Of a DNA stretch of 47,965 bases, positions 25,510 to 34,634 are shown one piece after another (the stretch's first letter is position 1; each line of letters starts with the position of its first letter). The notes under the pieces were generated by a model. It was not told the DNA's origin, searched no databases, and saw nothing but the letters and a program-made list of their open reading frames with translations. The stretch is from Acidobacteriota bacterium (GTDB lineage Bacteria > Acidobacteriota > Vicinamibacteria > Vicinamibacterales > SCN-69-37): positions 1 through 47,965 of the forward strand of contig SYFT01000107.1 in assembly GCA_005799825.1 (NCBI GenBank), given 5' to 3'. Position numbers and translations under genes: made by a program.

Positions 25510-26582
25510 TCGGTCGGCTCGCGTGTATTGCGGCGATGGCCGCCGCGACAATCACCAGCGCCGGCGCGTGGCCTGCAGCGGCTCAGCCGCCAGACTTGCT
25601 GTACGTCTGCGTGCAGGACGAGGCCGCAGTCGCCGTCGTCGACACCGTCTCGAAGTCTGTCGTCCGCACCGTGGACTTTCAGGCACTGGGATTCACCGCG
25701 ACAGCGAAGCCCCACTACGTCGTGGTCGAGCCGGATGGCGCCTTCTGGTATGTGTCGCTCATCGGCGCCAACCGCGTCGTCAAGTTCGACCGGCAGGACC
25801 GCATCGTAGGGCACTACGAGATGGAAACGCCGGGCATGCTCGCGCTGGCGCCGGGCAATAACCTTGTGGCCACTCGATCGATGAGCGCCGTCAATCCTCC
25901 GAAGAGAGTCGCGGTCATCGACCGGACGACGATGAAGGGGGAGGAAGTGGAGATCCTGTTCGCCCGTCCGCACCCGATGGCGGCCACTGCAGCCGGGTAC
26001 GCGTACACGGGGAGCCTGGGTGTGAATCAGATCGCGAGCATCGCGCTCGCGGACCTGCGAGTCGGGATCACGTCGCTGCCAGGAGCCATCCATTCTCTGG
26101 TGCAGTTCACCGTGAGCCCGGATGGGAAATCGCTCGTGGCGTCCACAGAGACCACGGGCCAGGTGCTGGTATTCGACATTGCGGCACCGGCGTCGCCAAA
26201 GCTCGTGAAGTCCATCCCAGTTGGTGCGATGGCCTTTGATCCGGTGTTCACGCCTGACGGAAAGTTCGTGTGGGTGCCTGTGAAGGCCACGAATCAGCTT
26301 GTGGTTCTCGACACGGCGACGTGGGCCGAGGTTGGGCGTGTCAGCGACGCGAACCTGCAGCAGCCGCAGCAAGTGGTGTTTTCACGAGATGGGGCCATGG
26401 CATTTGTGACCAACAACAACAAGATGGACCACATGGCGGACCCCGCGATGGCCGGTCACACCATGCCGGGCATGGACGGCACCGGCGCGCTCGTCATCGT
26501 GAATGCGAGGACACGTGTGGTGGAGAAGGCCATTCCCCTTGGGAAGAACCTCACGGGTATGGGCATCCGGGCGGCGCGCTGA
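25506..26582 (+). CDS. Exported YncE-type beta-propeller protein with a Met/His-rich insert
   Basis: From ATG 25506, overlapping the upstream stop as ATGA, the protein has 358 residues. It has a signal peptide (MIGRLACIAAMAAATITSAGA) and a YVTN/YncE-type seven-bladed propeller (LLYVCVQDEAAVAVVDT, VVVEPDGAFWYVS, FTPDGKFVWVPV). Near the end (about residues 305-325) lies a Met/His cluster, MDHMADPAMAGHTMPGM, resembling copper-binding segments of CopB/PcoB-type proteins. Next to a multicopper oxidase remnant, this suggests a role in periplasmic copper binding (inference). The next gene starts 1 bp after its stop. Confidence 0.8.
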   Translation: MIGRLACIAAMAAATITSAGAWPAAAQPPDLLYVCVQDEAAVAVVDTVSKSVVRTVDFQALGFTATAKPHYVVVEPDGAFWYVSLIGANRVVKFDRQDRIVGHYEMETPGMLALAPGNNLVATRSMSAVNPPKRVAVIDRTTMKGEEVEILFARPHPMAATAAGYAYTGSLGVNQIASIALADLRVGITSLPGAIHSLVQFTVSPDGKSLVASTETTGQVLVFDIAAPASPKLVKSIPVGAMAFDPVFTPDGKFVWVPVKATNQLVVLDTATWAEVGRVSDANLQQPQQVVFSRDGAMAFVTNNNKMDHMADPAMAGHTMPGMDGTGALVIVNARTRVVEKAIPLGKNLTGMGIRAAR

Positions 26583-26583
26583 C

Positions 26584-28386
26584 GTGCGGGTTGTCGCCTT
26601 CGGCGTTGCCGGACTGATCCTTGTTGGCGGCGCTCTCCTGACCGCTGAACCAACGCCTCAGACGCCGATAACGTTCACGCGCGCCGTCGCGCCATTTCCT
26701 GCCGAAGGCGCCGACGGCCGGCCGTTCTCTGTGCCGTTTCTCGGCGGGCTTGATGTTCCTCGTCCGCAGTTTGCGGACATCGACGCCGACGGCGATCTCG
26801 ATCTCTTTTTACAGGAGTTCCGTAGCGAGATCTGGTTCTTCGAAAATACCGGTACCGTGGCGGCGCCTCGGTATGAATGGCGAACCGATCGCTATCAGAA
26901 TCTTGATGTCGGCGAGTGGTACCGGTTCGTTGATCTGGATGCCGACGGTGACCTTGACCTGCTGGCCGAGAAGCCGTTCAGCAACATCCTGTTCTTCCGC
27001 AACGCGGGCACGAAGCAGGCCGCGAAGTTCGAGACCGGAGGCACCCTCATCGACACCGATGGTGCGGCCATCGCCCTCGATCGCCAGAACATTCCGGCAA
27101 TCGTGGATCTCGATTGCGACAACCGACTGGACCTGTTCATCGGCCGTGTCGAGGGCCTCGTCATTCACTACGAGGCCGTTGCGCCAGGCTCCCTGCAGTT
27201 TGCGTTTCTGACGGACCACTGGGAAGACATCGAGATCATCGGGCGCGTCGGGACGCCGGGCCCGTCAACGCGCCATGGCGCCAACGCCCTGTCGTTTGGG
27301 GACTTTGATGGCGACAAGGACCTGGACTTTTTCTGGGGCGATTTTTTTGAGCCCGGAGTGCTGCTGATCGAGAACAACGGGGCAACGTGCAGTTCGCCGT
27401 CGTTCAGGAATGAACCCGTGCCGCTGCCATTCGCCGACACGCGTACGAGCGGGTATAACGCGCCGGTGCCGGTGGACCTCGATTTCGATGGTGACCTGGA
27501 TTTCCTGATGGGAGTGATCGGCGGCGCGAACAACCCGGTGACGACGGCGGCGGATAACTTCTATCACTTCGAGCGGACGGCAAAAGACACCTTTGAATTG
27601 CGCACCAGGCGCTTCCTCAACGGCATCGACCTGGGCAGCGAGAGTGTGCCAGCCGCCGGCGACCTCGATGCCGACGGCGACCTGGACCTGGTCGTCGGCA
27701 GCAAGATCGTGCCGCCGGGTGATGCGGGGCAACTGACCATCTTCCGCAACATCGGAACCAAGACCGCGCCGTCGCTCAGGCAGGAGGCGCCGCTCACGTT
27801 GGTGAACGCATATCACCTGGCGCCGACGCTTGGCGACCTCGACAACGATGGTGACCTCGACCTGCTCGTAGGCACCTGGAACCAGGGCATCCGTTTTTTT
27901 AGGAACCAGGGCACTGCAAGAGAAGCGAAGTTCGTGGAGGACCCGGCGGCGGCGATCACGCCTCTCCGCGCGAGCCTCGTGTCACCGGTGCTTGCCGATC
28001 TCGATGCGGATGGCGACCTCGATCTGCTCGTGGGCACAGCCACTGGTACTCTCATCCACTATCGCAACGACGCTACGGCCAGAGGCGCGCGGTTTATGCT
28101 GGTCACCGAGCGGCTGGGCGACCTGTCTCCAGCGCGGCGCAGTCGGCCCACGGTCGTCGATGTCACTGGCGACGGCCTGGTGGATCTGCTGGTTGGTGGC
28201 GAATCAGACGGCGTCGCGTTGTATCGCAATGCGGGCACGAAGTCGGCCCCGCGATTCGTCCAGGACCCATCGTTCGCGCTGCGCCTGCCGCCCCTGTCCA
28301 CGCCACTGGCGATGGACCTTGACGCCGATGGCCGCGTCGAACTGTTGGCCGGGACGGTGAGTGGCGGACTGGTGCTGTGGCGCTAG
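26584..28386 (+). CDS. Exported VCBS/FG-GAP repeat protein
   Basis: The GTG at 26584 lies 1 bp after the preceding stop and starts a 600-residue protein. It has a short hydrophobic export signal (VVAFGVAGLILVGGALLTA) followed by about ten Asp-rich calcium-binding loops such as DIDADGDLDLFL, DLDADGDLDLLA and DLDNDGDLDLLVGTWNQG. These are separated by FFRNAGTK or FFENTGT strands, so it is a VCBS/integrin-alpha-like propeller. It is the third gene of a tightly packed set (22954-28386). It probably binds calcium and acts outside the cytoplasm; the partner is unknown. Confidence 0.83.
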   Translation: MRVVAFGVAGLILVGGALLTAEPTPQTPITFTRAVAPFPAEGADGRPFSVPFLGGLDVPRPQFADIDADGDLDLFLQEFRSEIWFFENTGTVAAPRYEWRTDRYQNLDVGEWYRFVDLDADGDLDLLAEKPFSNILFFRNAGTKQAAKFETGGTLIDTDGAAIALDRQNIPAIVDLDCDNRLDLFIGRVEGLVIHYEAVAPGSLQFAFLTDHWEDIEIIGRVGTPGPSTRHGANALSFGDFDGDKDLDFFWGDFFEPGVLLIENNGATCSSPSFRNEPVPLPFADTRTSGYNAPVPVDLDFDGDLDFLMGVIGGANNPVTTAADNFYHFERTAKDTFELRTRRFLNGIDLGSESVPAAGDLDADGDLDLVVGSKIVPPGDAGQLTIFRNIGTKTAPSLRQEAPLTLVNAYHLAPTLGDLDNDGDLDLLVGTWNQGIRFFRNQGTAREAKFVEDPAAAITPLRASLVSPVLADLDADGDLDLLVGTATGTLIHYRNDATARGARFMLVTERLGDLSPARRSRPTVVDVTGDGLVDLLVGGESDGVALYRNAGTKSAPRFVQDPSFALRLPPLSTPLAMDLDADGRVELLAGTVSGGLVLWR

Positions 28387-28397
28387 TGGCCTGATGT

Positions 28398-28457
28398 TAG
28401 ACTCCCCCTACCCATCTTGAACCAGTGATGGTCGTGTCACCGCTGTCCGCAGGACAG
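28398..28457 (+). promoter_or_regulatory. Probable promoter and leader hairpin of the second PQQ-propeller gene
   Basis: TAGACT (28398-28403, in TGTTAGACT) resembles a -10 box. The resulting leader of about 65 nt holds a small hairpin, CTGTCC-GCA-GGACAG (28443-28457), and GGGGAG before ATG 28477. Prediction only. Confidence 0.3.
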
Positions 28458-28476
28458 GGATGAAGGGGAGATTTGT

Positions 28477-29901
28477 ATGCGCGCTGCGCTTAGCCTGACC
28501 TCGTTGCTCACCCTCGCGACCGGTACCGCGATCTTCGCCGACAACTGGCCCCATTGGCGCGGCCCCTCTCACAACGGTGTCAGCACGGAAACAGGCTTGC
28601 CCGTGACCTGGGGAGCCACGTGCGTGGCCGATGGAGCCGCCTCTGCTTCCGCCACGGCCGGAGCCGAGATGGGAGCAAGTCCGGCTGCTCAGGGACGCGG
28701 TCGCGGGGGGCGGGAAGGCCGGCCGCTCACGCCGTTCGCGTGCACCAACCTCAAGACCGAGAACGTTTCCTGGAAGCTGTCGCTGCCTGCGTATAGCGGA
28801 TCAACGCCGATCATCTGGGGCGATACGATCTTCCTGAACGTCGCCACGGGCGCCAACAACGGCGCGCTTGAATTGTGGGCCATCGATCGGCGCAAGCAGA
28901 CTGTTTCGTGGAAGCGGCCGCTCGCCGACTCCAACCACATGGAGCGCAAGCAGAACATGTCGTCACCGTCGCCCGTGACGGACGGTCGTCACGTGTGGGT
29001 GATGACCGGTGTCGGCACGCTGCAGGCCTTCGACTTCGCCGGCAAGGAAATCTGGTCGCGCAACGTGCAGACCGATTACGGCCGGTTCGGATTGAACTGG
29101 GGCTACGCCTCATCGCCGCTGCTTCAGGACAACGCGCTGTACGTGCAGGTGCTGCACGGCATGAAGACGGATGACCCGTCGTATCTTCTGAAGATTGACG
29201 CGGCCACCGGCAAGACCATCTGGCGCGTCGAGCGGCTGACCGAAGCCGTTTCGGAATCACCGGATTCGTACACGACGCCGGCATGGGCCGAGGTGAGTGG
29301 CCGTCCGGAGCTGATCATCACCGGTGGCGATGTGGTGTCGGGCCACAATCCGGCGACCGGCGCGGAGTATTGGCGCGCAGACGTTCTCAATCCGCAGCGC
29401 GGCCGCAACTACCGCATCGTCGCCTCGCCGACGATCGTCGGCGACCTCGTGATCGCGCCCACCCGCAACAACCCGATGGTGGCCATCAAGCCGGGTGGTA
29501 CGGGGGATGTGGCCGGCAGTCACGTGGCGTGGACGTTTGCGCAGGGTCCCGACGTGCCCACGCCCGTCAGCGACGGCAGACTGCTCTACATCGTCCGCGA
29601 TGGCGGTGTGGCGTTTGCGCTGGATGCGAAGACGGGCGCGGCGGTGTACGGACCCGAGCGGCTGCCGTCGGGCACGTACAGCGCCTCGCCGATTCTGGCG
29701 GACGGCAAGATTTATGTGACCACCGAAGAGGAGGGGATCACGACGGTCTATCGCGCCGGTCCCAAGTTCGAGGTGCTCGCATCCAATCGCCTGGCCGACG
29801 ACTGTTCGCCGTATTGCCTCAGCACGGTGGCGATTTCTGAAGGACAGATTTTCATGCGTACCGCGTCGTTCCTGTGGGCGATCGGTGAGCGGCGGAAGTA
29901 G
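28477..29901 (+). CDS. Exported PQQ-binding-like beta-propeller protein
   Basis: The 474-residue protein opens with a signal peptide (MRAALSLTSLLTLATGTAIFA) and the family block DNWPHWRGPSHNGVSTETGLPVTWG. Propeller blades follow (ALELWAIDRRKQTVSWKRPL, YLLKIDAATGKTIWRVE, FALDAKTGAAVYGPERL). A short Ala/Gly/Arg-rich insert lies at about 45-80. It is the same broad family as the protein at 18825, but shorter and without its C-terminal domain. The start has GGGGAG upstream. The end overlaps the phosphatase gene by 17 bp. Confidence 0.83.
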   Translation: MRAALSLTSLLTLATGTAIFADNWPHWRGPSHNGVSTETGLPVTWGATCVADGAASASATAGAEMGASPAAQGRGRGGREGRPLTPFACTNLKTENVSWKLSLPAYSGSTPIIWGDTIFLNVATGANNGALELWAIDRRKQTVSWKRPLADSNHMERKQNMSSPSPVTDGRHVWVMTGVGTLQAFDFAGKEIWSRNVQTDYGRFGLNWGYASSPLLQDNALYVQVLHGMKTDDPSYLLKIDAATGKTIWRVERLTEAVSESPDSYTTPAWAEVSGRPELIITGGDVVSGHNPATGAEYWRADVLNPQRGRNYRIVASPTIVGDLVIAPTRNNPMVAIKPGGTGDVAGSHVAWTFAQGPDVPTPVSDGRLLYIVRDGGVAFALDAKTGAAVYGPERLPSGTYSASPILADGKIYVTTEEEGITTVYRAGPKFEVLASNRLADDCSPYCLSTVAISEGQIFMRTASFLWAIGERRK

Positions 29902-30688
29902 GGCAGCCCTCGCACTGACCCTCGCCGTGGGCGGCGCGGTCAGCTGCGGCACAGGTGATGAGGCGCCCCGCGGCAGCAATGCGCTCGCCGTGGCGGTGGC
30001 CTGGAAGGAAACGTCGGCCGAGTACGAAGCACTGTACCTGCAGGGCTTTAATGTGGCCAGGATGCACGTGGACCGGGCACTCAGGGATGGCCGGCGGTCG
30101 CTGGCGGTCATCTCGGACCTGGACGACACTGTGCTCGATACGCGCGACTACTGGCGCGAAGTGCTCGCCGCGGACGCGCAGTTGTTTGAAGACGCCCGTT
30201 GGGATGTGTGGGTGGCAAAAAACAAAGTGCGCGCCAGTCCTGGCGCGTTGGACTTCCTGAACTTCTGTCGCGACTCGGGTGTTGAGGTCTTCTACATCAC
30301 CAACCGCGATCAGGGACCAAGGACGATGGAGTTGGCCCTCGGGAACCTGAAGGCCGCGGGGCTCCCGTATGCGGATGCCGAACATCTGACGGTGATCACT
30401 GACAGCTCGGACAAGGAACCACGTCAGCGACAGGTGGCGCAGTCACACGACGTGGTGGTTTACCTTGGCGACAACCTGAACGACTTCCGGCGGTCGTACT
30501 ACGTGATCGACGCCCAGAGCCGGCGCCAACGGCTGGCCACGGACCGGAGCGAATTCGGCCGGCGTTTCATCCTGTTCCCGAACCCCACCGACGGCCACTG
30601 GATTCGTGCCATTCTGGGCGACTCCGAACCGCTGCCGACGCCAGAGACGCTCGATCGACTGCACAGCCTGATCGGGCGGCAGCGCTAG
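29885..30688 (+). CDS. HAD-type acid phosphatase / 5'-nucleotidase lipoprotein (class B/e(P4)-like)
   Basis: The protein has 267 residues from GTG 29885. The N-terminus has a lipoprotein-type signal with a possible lipobox AVSC (Cys21). The HAD catalytic motif DLDDTVLD is at 78-85 (nucleophile Asp78, acid/base Asp80). FYITNRDQG supplies motif II, and YLGDNLNDF the motif III/IV aspartates. Relatives such as Haemophilus e(P4) dephosphorylate nucleotides at the outer membrane. It overlaps the preceding propeller gene by 17 bp. Its stop shares CTAG (30685-30688) with the stop of the convergent gene. Confidence 0.85.
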   Translation: MSGGSRAALALTLAVGGAVSCGTGDEAPRGSNALAVAVAWKETSAEYEALYLQGFNVARMHVDRALRDGRRSLAVISDLDDTVLDTRDYWREVLAADAQLFEDARWDVWVAKNKVRASPGALDFLNFCRDSGVEVFYITNRDQGPRTMELALGNLKAAGLPYADAEHLTVITDSSDKEPRQRQVAQSHDVVVYLGDNLNDFRRSYYVIDAQSRRQRLATDRSEFGRRFILFPNPTDGHWIRAILGDSEPLPTPETLDRLHSLIGRQR

Positions 30689-31098
30689 GACGACCAGCGC
30701 TCACGTTCGAGTTTCCAGGCGTTACCCTCGCGGATCAGGAAGACTTCGCCTGTGGTCTTTTCCTTATCCGCGTCGAGGGCTTCGACCGACAAGGCGACGC
30801 CGGCTGCCGTCTTGGTCTCCTTGACGACCTTGAGGTTGGTCACGGCGCCCAGCATCTTGACCATTTCGAACGTCATGGCGCTGTCTTCCTTCGACGTCGC
30901 GTCCATCTTGGCCTGCACGGCCTTTGAGTGCCACGGCCTGAGGTCGTCCACCGACTTGGTCTTGTCGAACACCACCCGATACGCCAGGTAGAACTCGGTG
31001 GCCGTCTGGTTGGCATTCTGGGCCCAGGTGGCGGCTCCCATCGAGGCGAATACCAGCGTCAATGCCACCACCAACTGACTCGTGCGATGTGTTCCCAC
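30685..31098 (-). CDS. Small exported protein of unknown function
   Basis: Translated from GTG 31098, preceded 8 nt upstream by a perfect AGGAGG (minus strand, 31107-31112), the product has 137 residues. A signal peptide (SQLVVALTLVFASMGAATWAQ) is followed by a small alpha+beta domain (ATEFYLAYRVVFDKTKSVDDL through GEVFLIREGNAWKLERERW). The pattern resembles NTF2-like/DUF4878 proteins, but I cannot assign it firmly. The frame is open to 31422, overlapping the divergent gene. The listed start gives the signal peptide and has the ribosome binding site. Confidence 0.7.
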   Translation of the reverse strand: MGTHRTSQLVVALTLVFASMGAATWAQNANQTATEFYLAYRVVFDKTKSVDDLRPWHSKAVQAKMDATSKEDSAMTFEMVKMLGAVTNLKVVKETKTAAGVALSVEALDADKEKTTGEVFLIREGNAWKLERERWSS

Positions 31099-31219
31099 AG
31101 ATGTTTCCTCCTGCGCTCGTGGAGGGGACGCGGGCGCCATCTCACTCTGACTGGACGCAGCGCTTGTGCGGTTGCACCCAGGGCCCGGCGCAAATACTAT
31201 CCCACCGGGGGAAGTGTCT

Positions 31220-34066
31220 ATGGTCCGCTCAACATTCACATCCAAAGTGCTGCTGGCCGCCGGTCTCGGCATGTTCGGAATCGTCTGCGTCGCCGCCAAT
31301 CCGTTTGCGCAGGCGCCGGCGGCGCTCACGGCTGAGTCACTGTTCGGCCAACTTCGGTGGCGCAACATCGGACCCGCCAACATGGCGGGCCGCATTTCGG
31401 ACATCGAGGCGGTGGAAGCCAACCCGGCGGTCGTCTATGTGGGATCCGCCTCGGGCGGGGTGTGGAAGTCGGTGAATGCCGGCACCATGTGGGAGCCGAT
31501 TTTCACGAATTATCCCGTAGCCTCCATTGGCGACATCGCCATATACCAGAAGGATCCCAATATCATCTGGGTGGGCACCGGTGAAGACTGCGTACGTAAC
31601 AGCGTGGCGTGGGGCGACGGCGTCTACAAGTCCACCGATGGTGGAAAGACGTTTGTGAACGTCGGGCTGCCCGAGTCACATCACATCGGCCGTGTGTTGA
31701 CGCATCCGACCAACCCAGACATTGCGTACGTCGCGGCCCAGGGGCATTTGTGGGAGCACAATCCCGACCGGGGTCTCTACAAGACGATCGACGGCGGCAA
31801 GACATGGCGGCGGCTGGCGAACGGCCTGCCGACGGATGGGAAGACTGGCGCGTCCGACATCCAGATGGATCCGACCAATCCGAACATTCTGTACGCAGGA
31901 ATGTGGGAACGCATCCGGCGTCCGTTCATCTTCGAGAGCGGCGGCCCGAACGGCGGCATCTTCAAGTCCACCAACGGTGGCGATACATGGACGGAGTTGA
32001 CGACGGGTTTGCCGTCGGGCAACACCGGCAAGGTGACGATCACCATTCACCGTAAGAATCCGAAAATCCTCTCAGCGATTGTCGAGGCGGCGGTCACGCG
32101 CGATTTAATGGTGCCCGGCTCGGGGATCTACCGGTCCGAGGATGCCGGCCTGACCTGGACCTACGTCAACACCAGCAACGACCGGCCGTTTTATTACAGC
32201 CACGTGCAACTCGATCCGAACTTCCCGAACCGTTTGTATTACATGGTGGTGCCGGCGCAGGTGTCCGAGGACGGGGGGCGCACGTTCACGCGCAACCTGC
32301 CGGGCATCGAGGGCGACTTCCACGCGATGTGGATTGATCCGGCCAACAGCGATCGCTTCTACATCGGCAACGACAAGGGCGCGTCGGTGACCTACGACGG
32401 CGGCCGCACGTTCATCATGTTCGACAACATGGACATCGGTCAGTTCTACGCCATCACGGTGGACAACCGCGATCCGTATCACGTCTACGGCGGCCTGCAG
32501 GACAGCGGTAACTGGGGCGGCACCACCAACAGCCGCGACTACAACGGCATCCTTGGCGAGCACTGGTTTAAGTTCCACTCGGGCGACGGCTTCCACACGA
32601 CGGTGGATCCCGACGACTGGACCATCGTCTACACCGAGACCCAGAACGGCAGTGTGCGCCGGCTGGATGCGGATTTCCGTCAGACCGGCAGCAGCGTCTC
32701 GCCGCGGCAGCAGACCATTCTCAATTTTGCTGAAGTGACAGCCGCTGAAGGCAAGGCGCCGACATTCCGTTACAACTGGAGTTCGCCGCTGACGCTCTCG
32801 CCGCATGACTCCAAGATCGTCTACCTCGGCAGCAATCGGCTGATGCGCAGCACCGATCGCGGTGAGAGCTGGACCATCATCAGTCCCGATCTCTCCACGA
32901 ACGACCCCGACTATACGACGCCGGCGCCGGCGGGATTCATGGGCGAGCGCGGCGGGGCAGAGACGCACGCCACGCTGATCTCTGTCGTGGAGTCATCGCT
33001 GCGCCCAGGCGTCATCTGGGCGGGCACCGATGACGGCAACGTGCAGGTGACGCGTGATGGCGGCGCCACGTGGACGAACGTGCGCGATAACATTCCCGTC
33101 AGCCAGGTGCCCGTGCGTACCTGGGTCAGCCGCGTGGAGCCGTCGCACTTTGACGCCGGCACGGCCTACGTCTCGTTTGACGGCCACCGCACCAGCAACT
33201 TCAAGCCCTACGTATTCAAGACCACCGACTACGGTGCCACGTGGACGTCCATCTCCTCAGACCTCCCGCAGCGCGACCCCGTCTACGTGGTGAAGGAAGA
33301 TCTGAAGAACCCGGCGCTGCTGTTTGTGGGCACGGAGTTCGGCGTGTATGCCTCAGTCAACGGCGGGGCCCAGTGGCACAGAATGATGACCGGTATGCCC
33401 ACTGTGGCGGTGCATGACCTGGTCATTCATCCGCGCGACAACGACCTGGTGGCCGCGACGCACGGACGCAGCATCTGGATCCTCGACGACATCACGCCGC
33501 TGCAGCAGTTGACGCCGGCTGTGCTGGCGGCTGACGCCCATGCGTTCAGCAATCGCGTGGCCACCGTGTGGAAAGCGATCAGCCGTGGCGCGACACGAGG
33601 GCATTTTCTGTTTCAGGGACGCAACCCGCTGACTATCGCGCAGCGTGCGCCCGCTAATTCACCGAGCGAGTTGACCAATTCTGCGACGGTATCGTTTTTT
33701 GTCGGTAAGGCTCAGGCCGGCCCGGCAAAGATCGAGATCACGAGCAACGACGGCACGCGCACGTTCACCGCTGACATTCCCGTGACCGTGGGTATCAACA
33801 GGCACTTCTGGCCATTGAGTTTTGCCGCACCCGGTGGCGGCGGTGGGCGCGGTGGCGGGGGAGGCCGCGGTGCTGGTCGCGGCGCCGGCGCGGCTGCGTC
33901 GGAACCCGAGGCACCTCCACCGATTCCACAGGGCGGTGGCCGAGGCGGCGGTGGCGCAGCGGCCGCTGGCCCCGGCACCTATCGCGTGAAACTCACGATC
34001 GGCGACAAGGTCCTGAATTCGACCATCGTCGTTCGCGCGGATCCAGACGCAGCGCGTGTGTGGTAG
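31220..34066 (+). CDS. Exported VPS10/sortilin-like BNR-repeat protein
   Basis: The product has 948 residues from ATG 31220, after GGGGGAAG and a TACTAT box at 31195-31200. It has a signal peptide (MVRSTFTSKVLLAAGLGMFG) and then two beta-propellers rich in BNR/Asp-box repeats (SVNAGTMWEP, STDGGKTFVNVGL, SEDAGLTWTYV, STDRGESWTII). A C-terminal beta domain (about 790-948) is interrupted by a Gly/Arg-rich low-complexity stretch near 870-920. Proteins of this build are abundant in Acidobacteriota and are often annotated as glycosyl hydrolase or sialidase-like. No sialidase catalytic triad was recognised, so an enzymatic role is unproven. Confidence 0.85.
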   Translation: MVRSTFTSKVLLAAGLGMFGIVCVAANPFAQAPAALTAESLFGQLRWRNIGPANMAGRISDIEAVEANPAVVYVGSASGGVWKSVNAGTMWEPIFTNYPVASIGDIAIYQKDPNIIWVGTGEDCVRNSVAWGDGVYKSTDGGKTFVNVGLPESHHIGRVLTHPTNPDIAYVAAQGHLWEHNPDRGLYKTIDGGKTWRRLANGLPTDGKTGASDIQMDPTNPNILYAGMWERIRRPFIFESGGPNGGIFKSTNGGDTWTELTTGLPSGNTGKVTITIHRKNPKILSAIVEAAVTRDLMVPGSGIYRSEDAGLTWTYVNTSNDRPFYYSHVQLDPNFPNRLYYMVVPAQVSEDGGRTFTRNLPGIEGDFHAMWIDPANSDRFYIGNDKGASVTYDGGRTFIMFDNMDIGQFYAITVDNRDPYHVYGGLQDSGNWGGTTNSRDYNGILGEHWFKFHSGDGFHTTVDPDDWTIVYTETQNGSVRRLDADFRQTGSSVSPRQQTILNFAEVTAAEGKAPTFRYNWSSPLTLSPHDSKIVYLGSNRLMRSTDRGESWTIISPDLSTNDPDYTTPAPAGFMGERGGAETHATLISVVESSLRPGVIWAGTDDGNVQVTRDGGATWTNVRDNIPVSQVPVRTWVSRVEPSHFDAGTAYVSFDGHRTSNFKPYVFKTTDYGATWTSISSDLPQRDPVYVVKEDLKNPALLFVGTEFGVYASVNGGAQWHRMMTGMPTVAVHDLVIHPRDNDLVAATHGRSIWILDDITPLQQLTPAVLAADAHAFSNRVATVWKAISRGATRGHFLFQGRNPLTIAQRAPANSPSELTNSATVSFFVGKAQAGPAKIEITSNDGTRTFTADIPVTVGINRHFWPLSFAAPGGGGGRGGGGGRGAGRGAGAAASEPEAPPPIPQGGGRGGGGAAAAGPGTYRVKLTIGDKVLNSTIVVRADPDAARVW

Positions 34067-34075
34067 ACCATTCCG

Positions 34076-34119
34076 CGTTTGCGTGTAGCGGTCACTCGGG
34101 CTTGAGAACCAGGCCGAGG
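34076..34119. repeat. Dispersed ~42-bp intergenic repeat, copy B
   Basis: CGTTTGCGTGTAGCGGTCAC, then TCGGGCTTGAGAACCAGGCCGAG, matches copy A at 7693-7734. It begins 9 bp after the stop of the VPS10-like gene. Both copies sit just downstream of a coding region. Confidence 0.55.
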
Positions 34120-34211
34120 CTTGCCCGGAAACGAGCAGCGCTGTCGTCTAAGAATGGTGACCCAATGAACCCTTTCGGCGTGTGTGCCGTCAAAACCTGG
34201 GAGGTATTAGA

Positions 34212-34634
34212 TTGCGAGCCAGAGTACTGGTAGTGATGTTGGTGGCCGCGGGTATGGTGGGAATGTCGGCGCAGACCCCGGCGCCCGAAGCGGTGTACGA
34301 CGTCTCGCTTCTGGCCGGGCCGGCTGGCGAGGAGGGCATCTACACCGGAACGACCACGTTCAGCGTGGACGCCGAAGGCATGGTCACTGGCACGCTGGCC
34401 ATCGTCAGCCCGACGACGGTGAGGGCGAAACTGGCCGGCCGGGTCGACACGGGCGAATGGGCGTTCGAGTATCCCTACGCAATGACGGACCAGGGCTGCC
34501 TGGGCGTCTTGACGGGGACGGCGAAGGTTCCTGCGGACAAGAAGGTCATTTCGGGATCGGTGGCCATCGGTGGCGACTGTGCGCCTGAGCCGATGAACGG
34601 TACGTTCACGTTCACTTTGCAGGCGAAGAAGTAG
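34212..34634 (+). CDS. Small exported protein, unknown
   Basis: A TTG start at 34212 is favoured by GGAGGT (34200-34205) 6 nt upstream. The 140-residue product has a signal peptide (VLVVMLVAAGMVGMSAQ). The mature domain is beta-rich (VYDVSLLAGPAGEEGIYTG, VTGTLAIVSPTTVRAKLAG) with two cysteines (QGCLG, GGDCAP) that could form a disulfide. No family was recognised. The 3' end overlaps the convergent adaptor gene by 23 bp. Confidence 0.65.
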   Translation: MRARVLVVMLVAAGMVGMSAQTPAPEAVYDVSLLAGPAGEEGIYTGTTTFSVDAEGMVTGTLAIVSPTTVRAKLAGRVDTGEWAFEYPYAMTDQGCLGVLTGTAKVPADKKVISGSVAIGGDCAPEPMNGTFTFTLQAKK

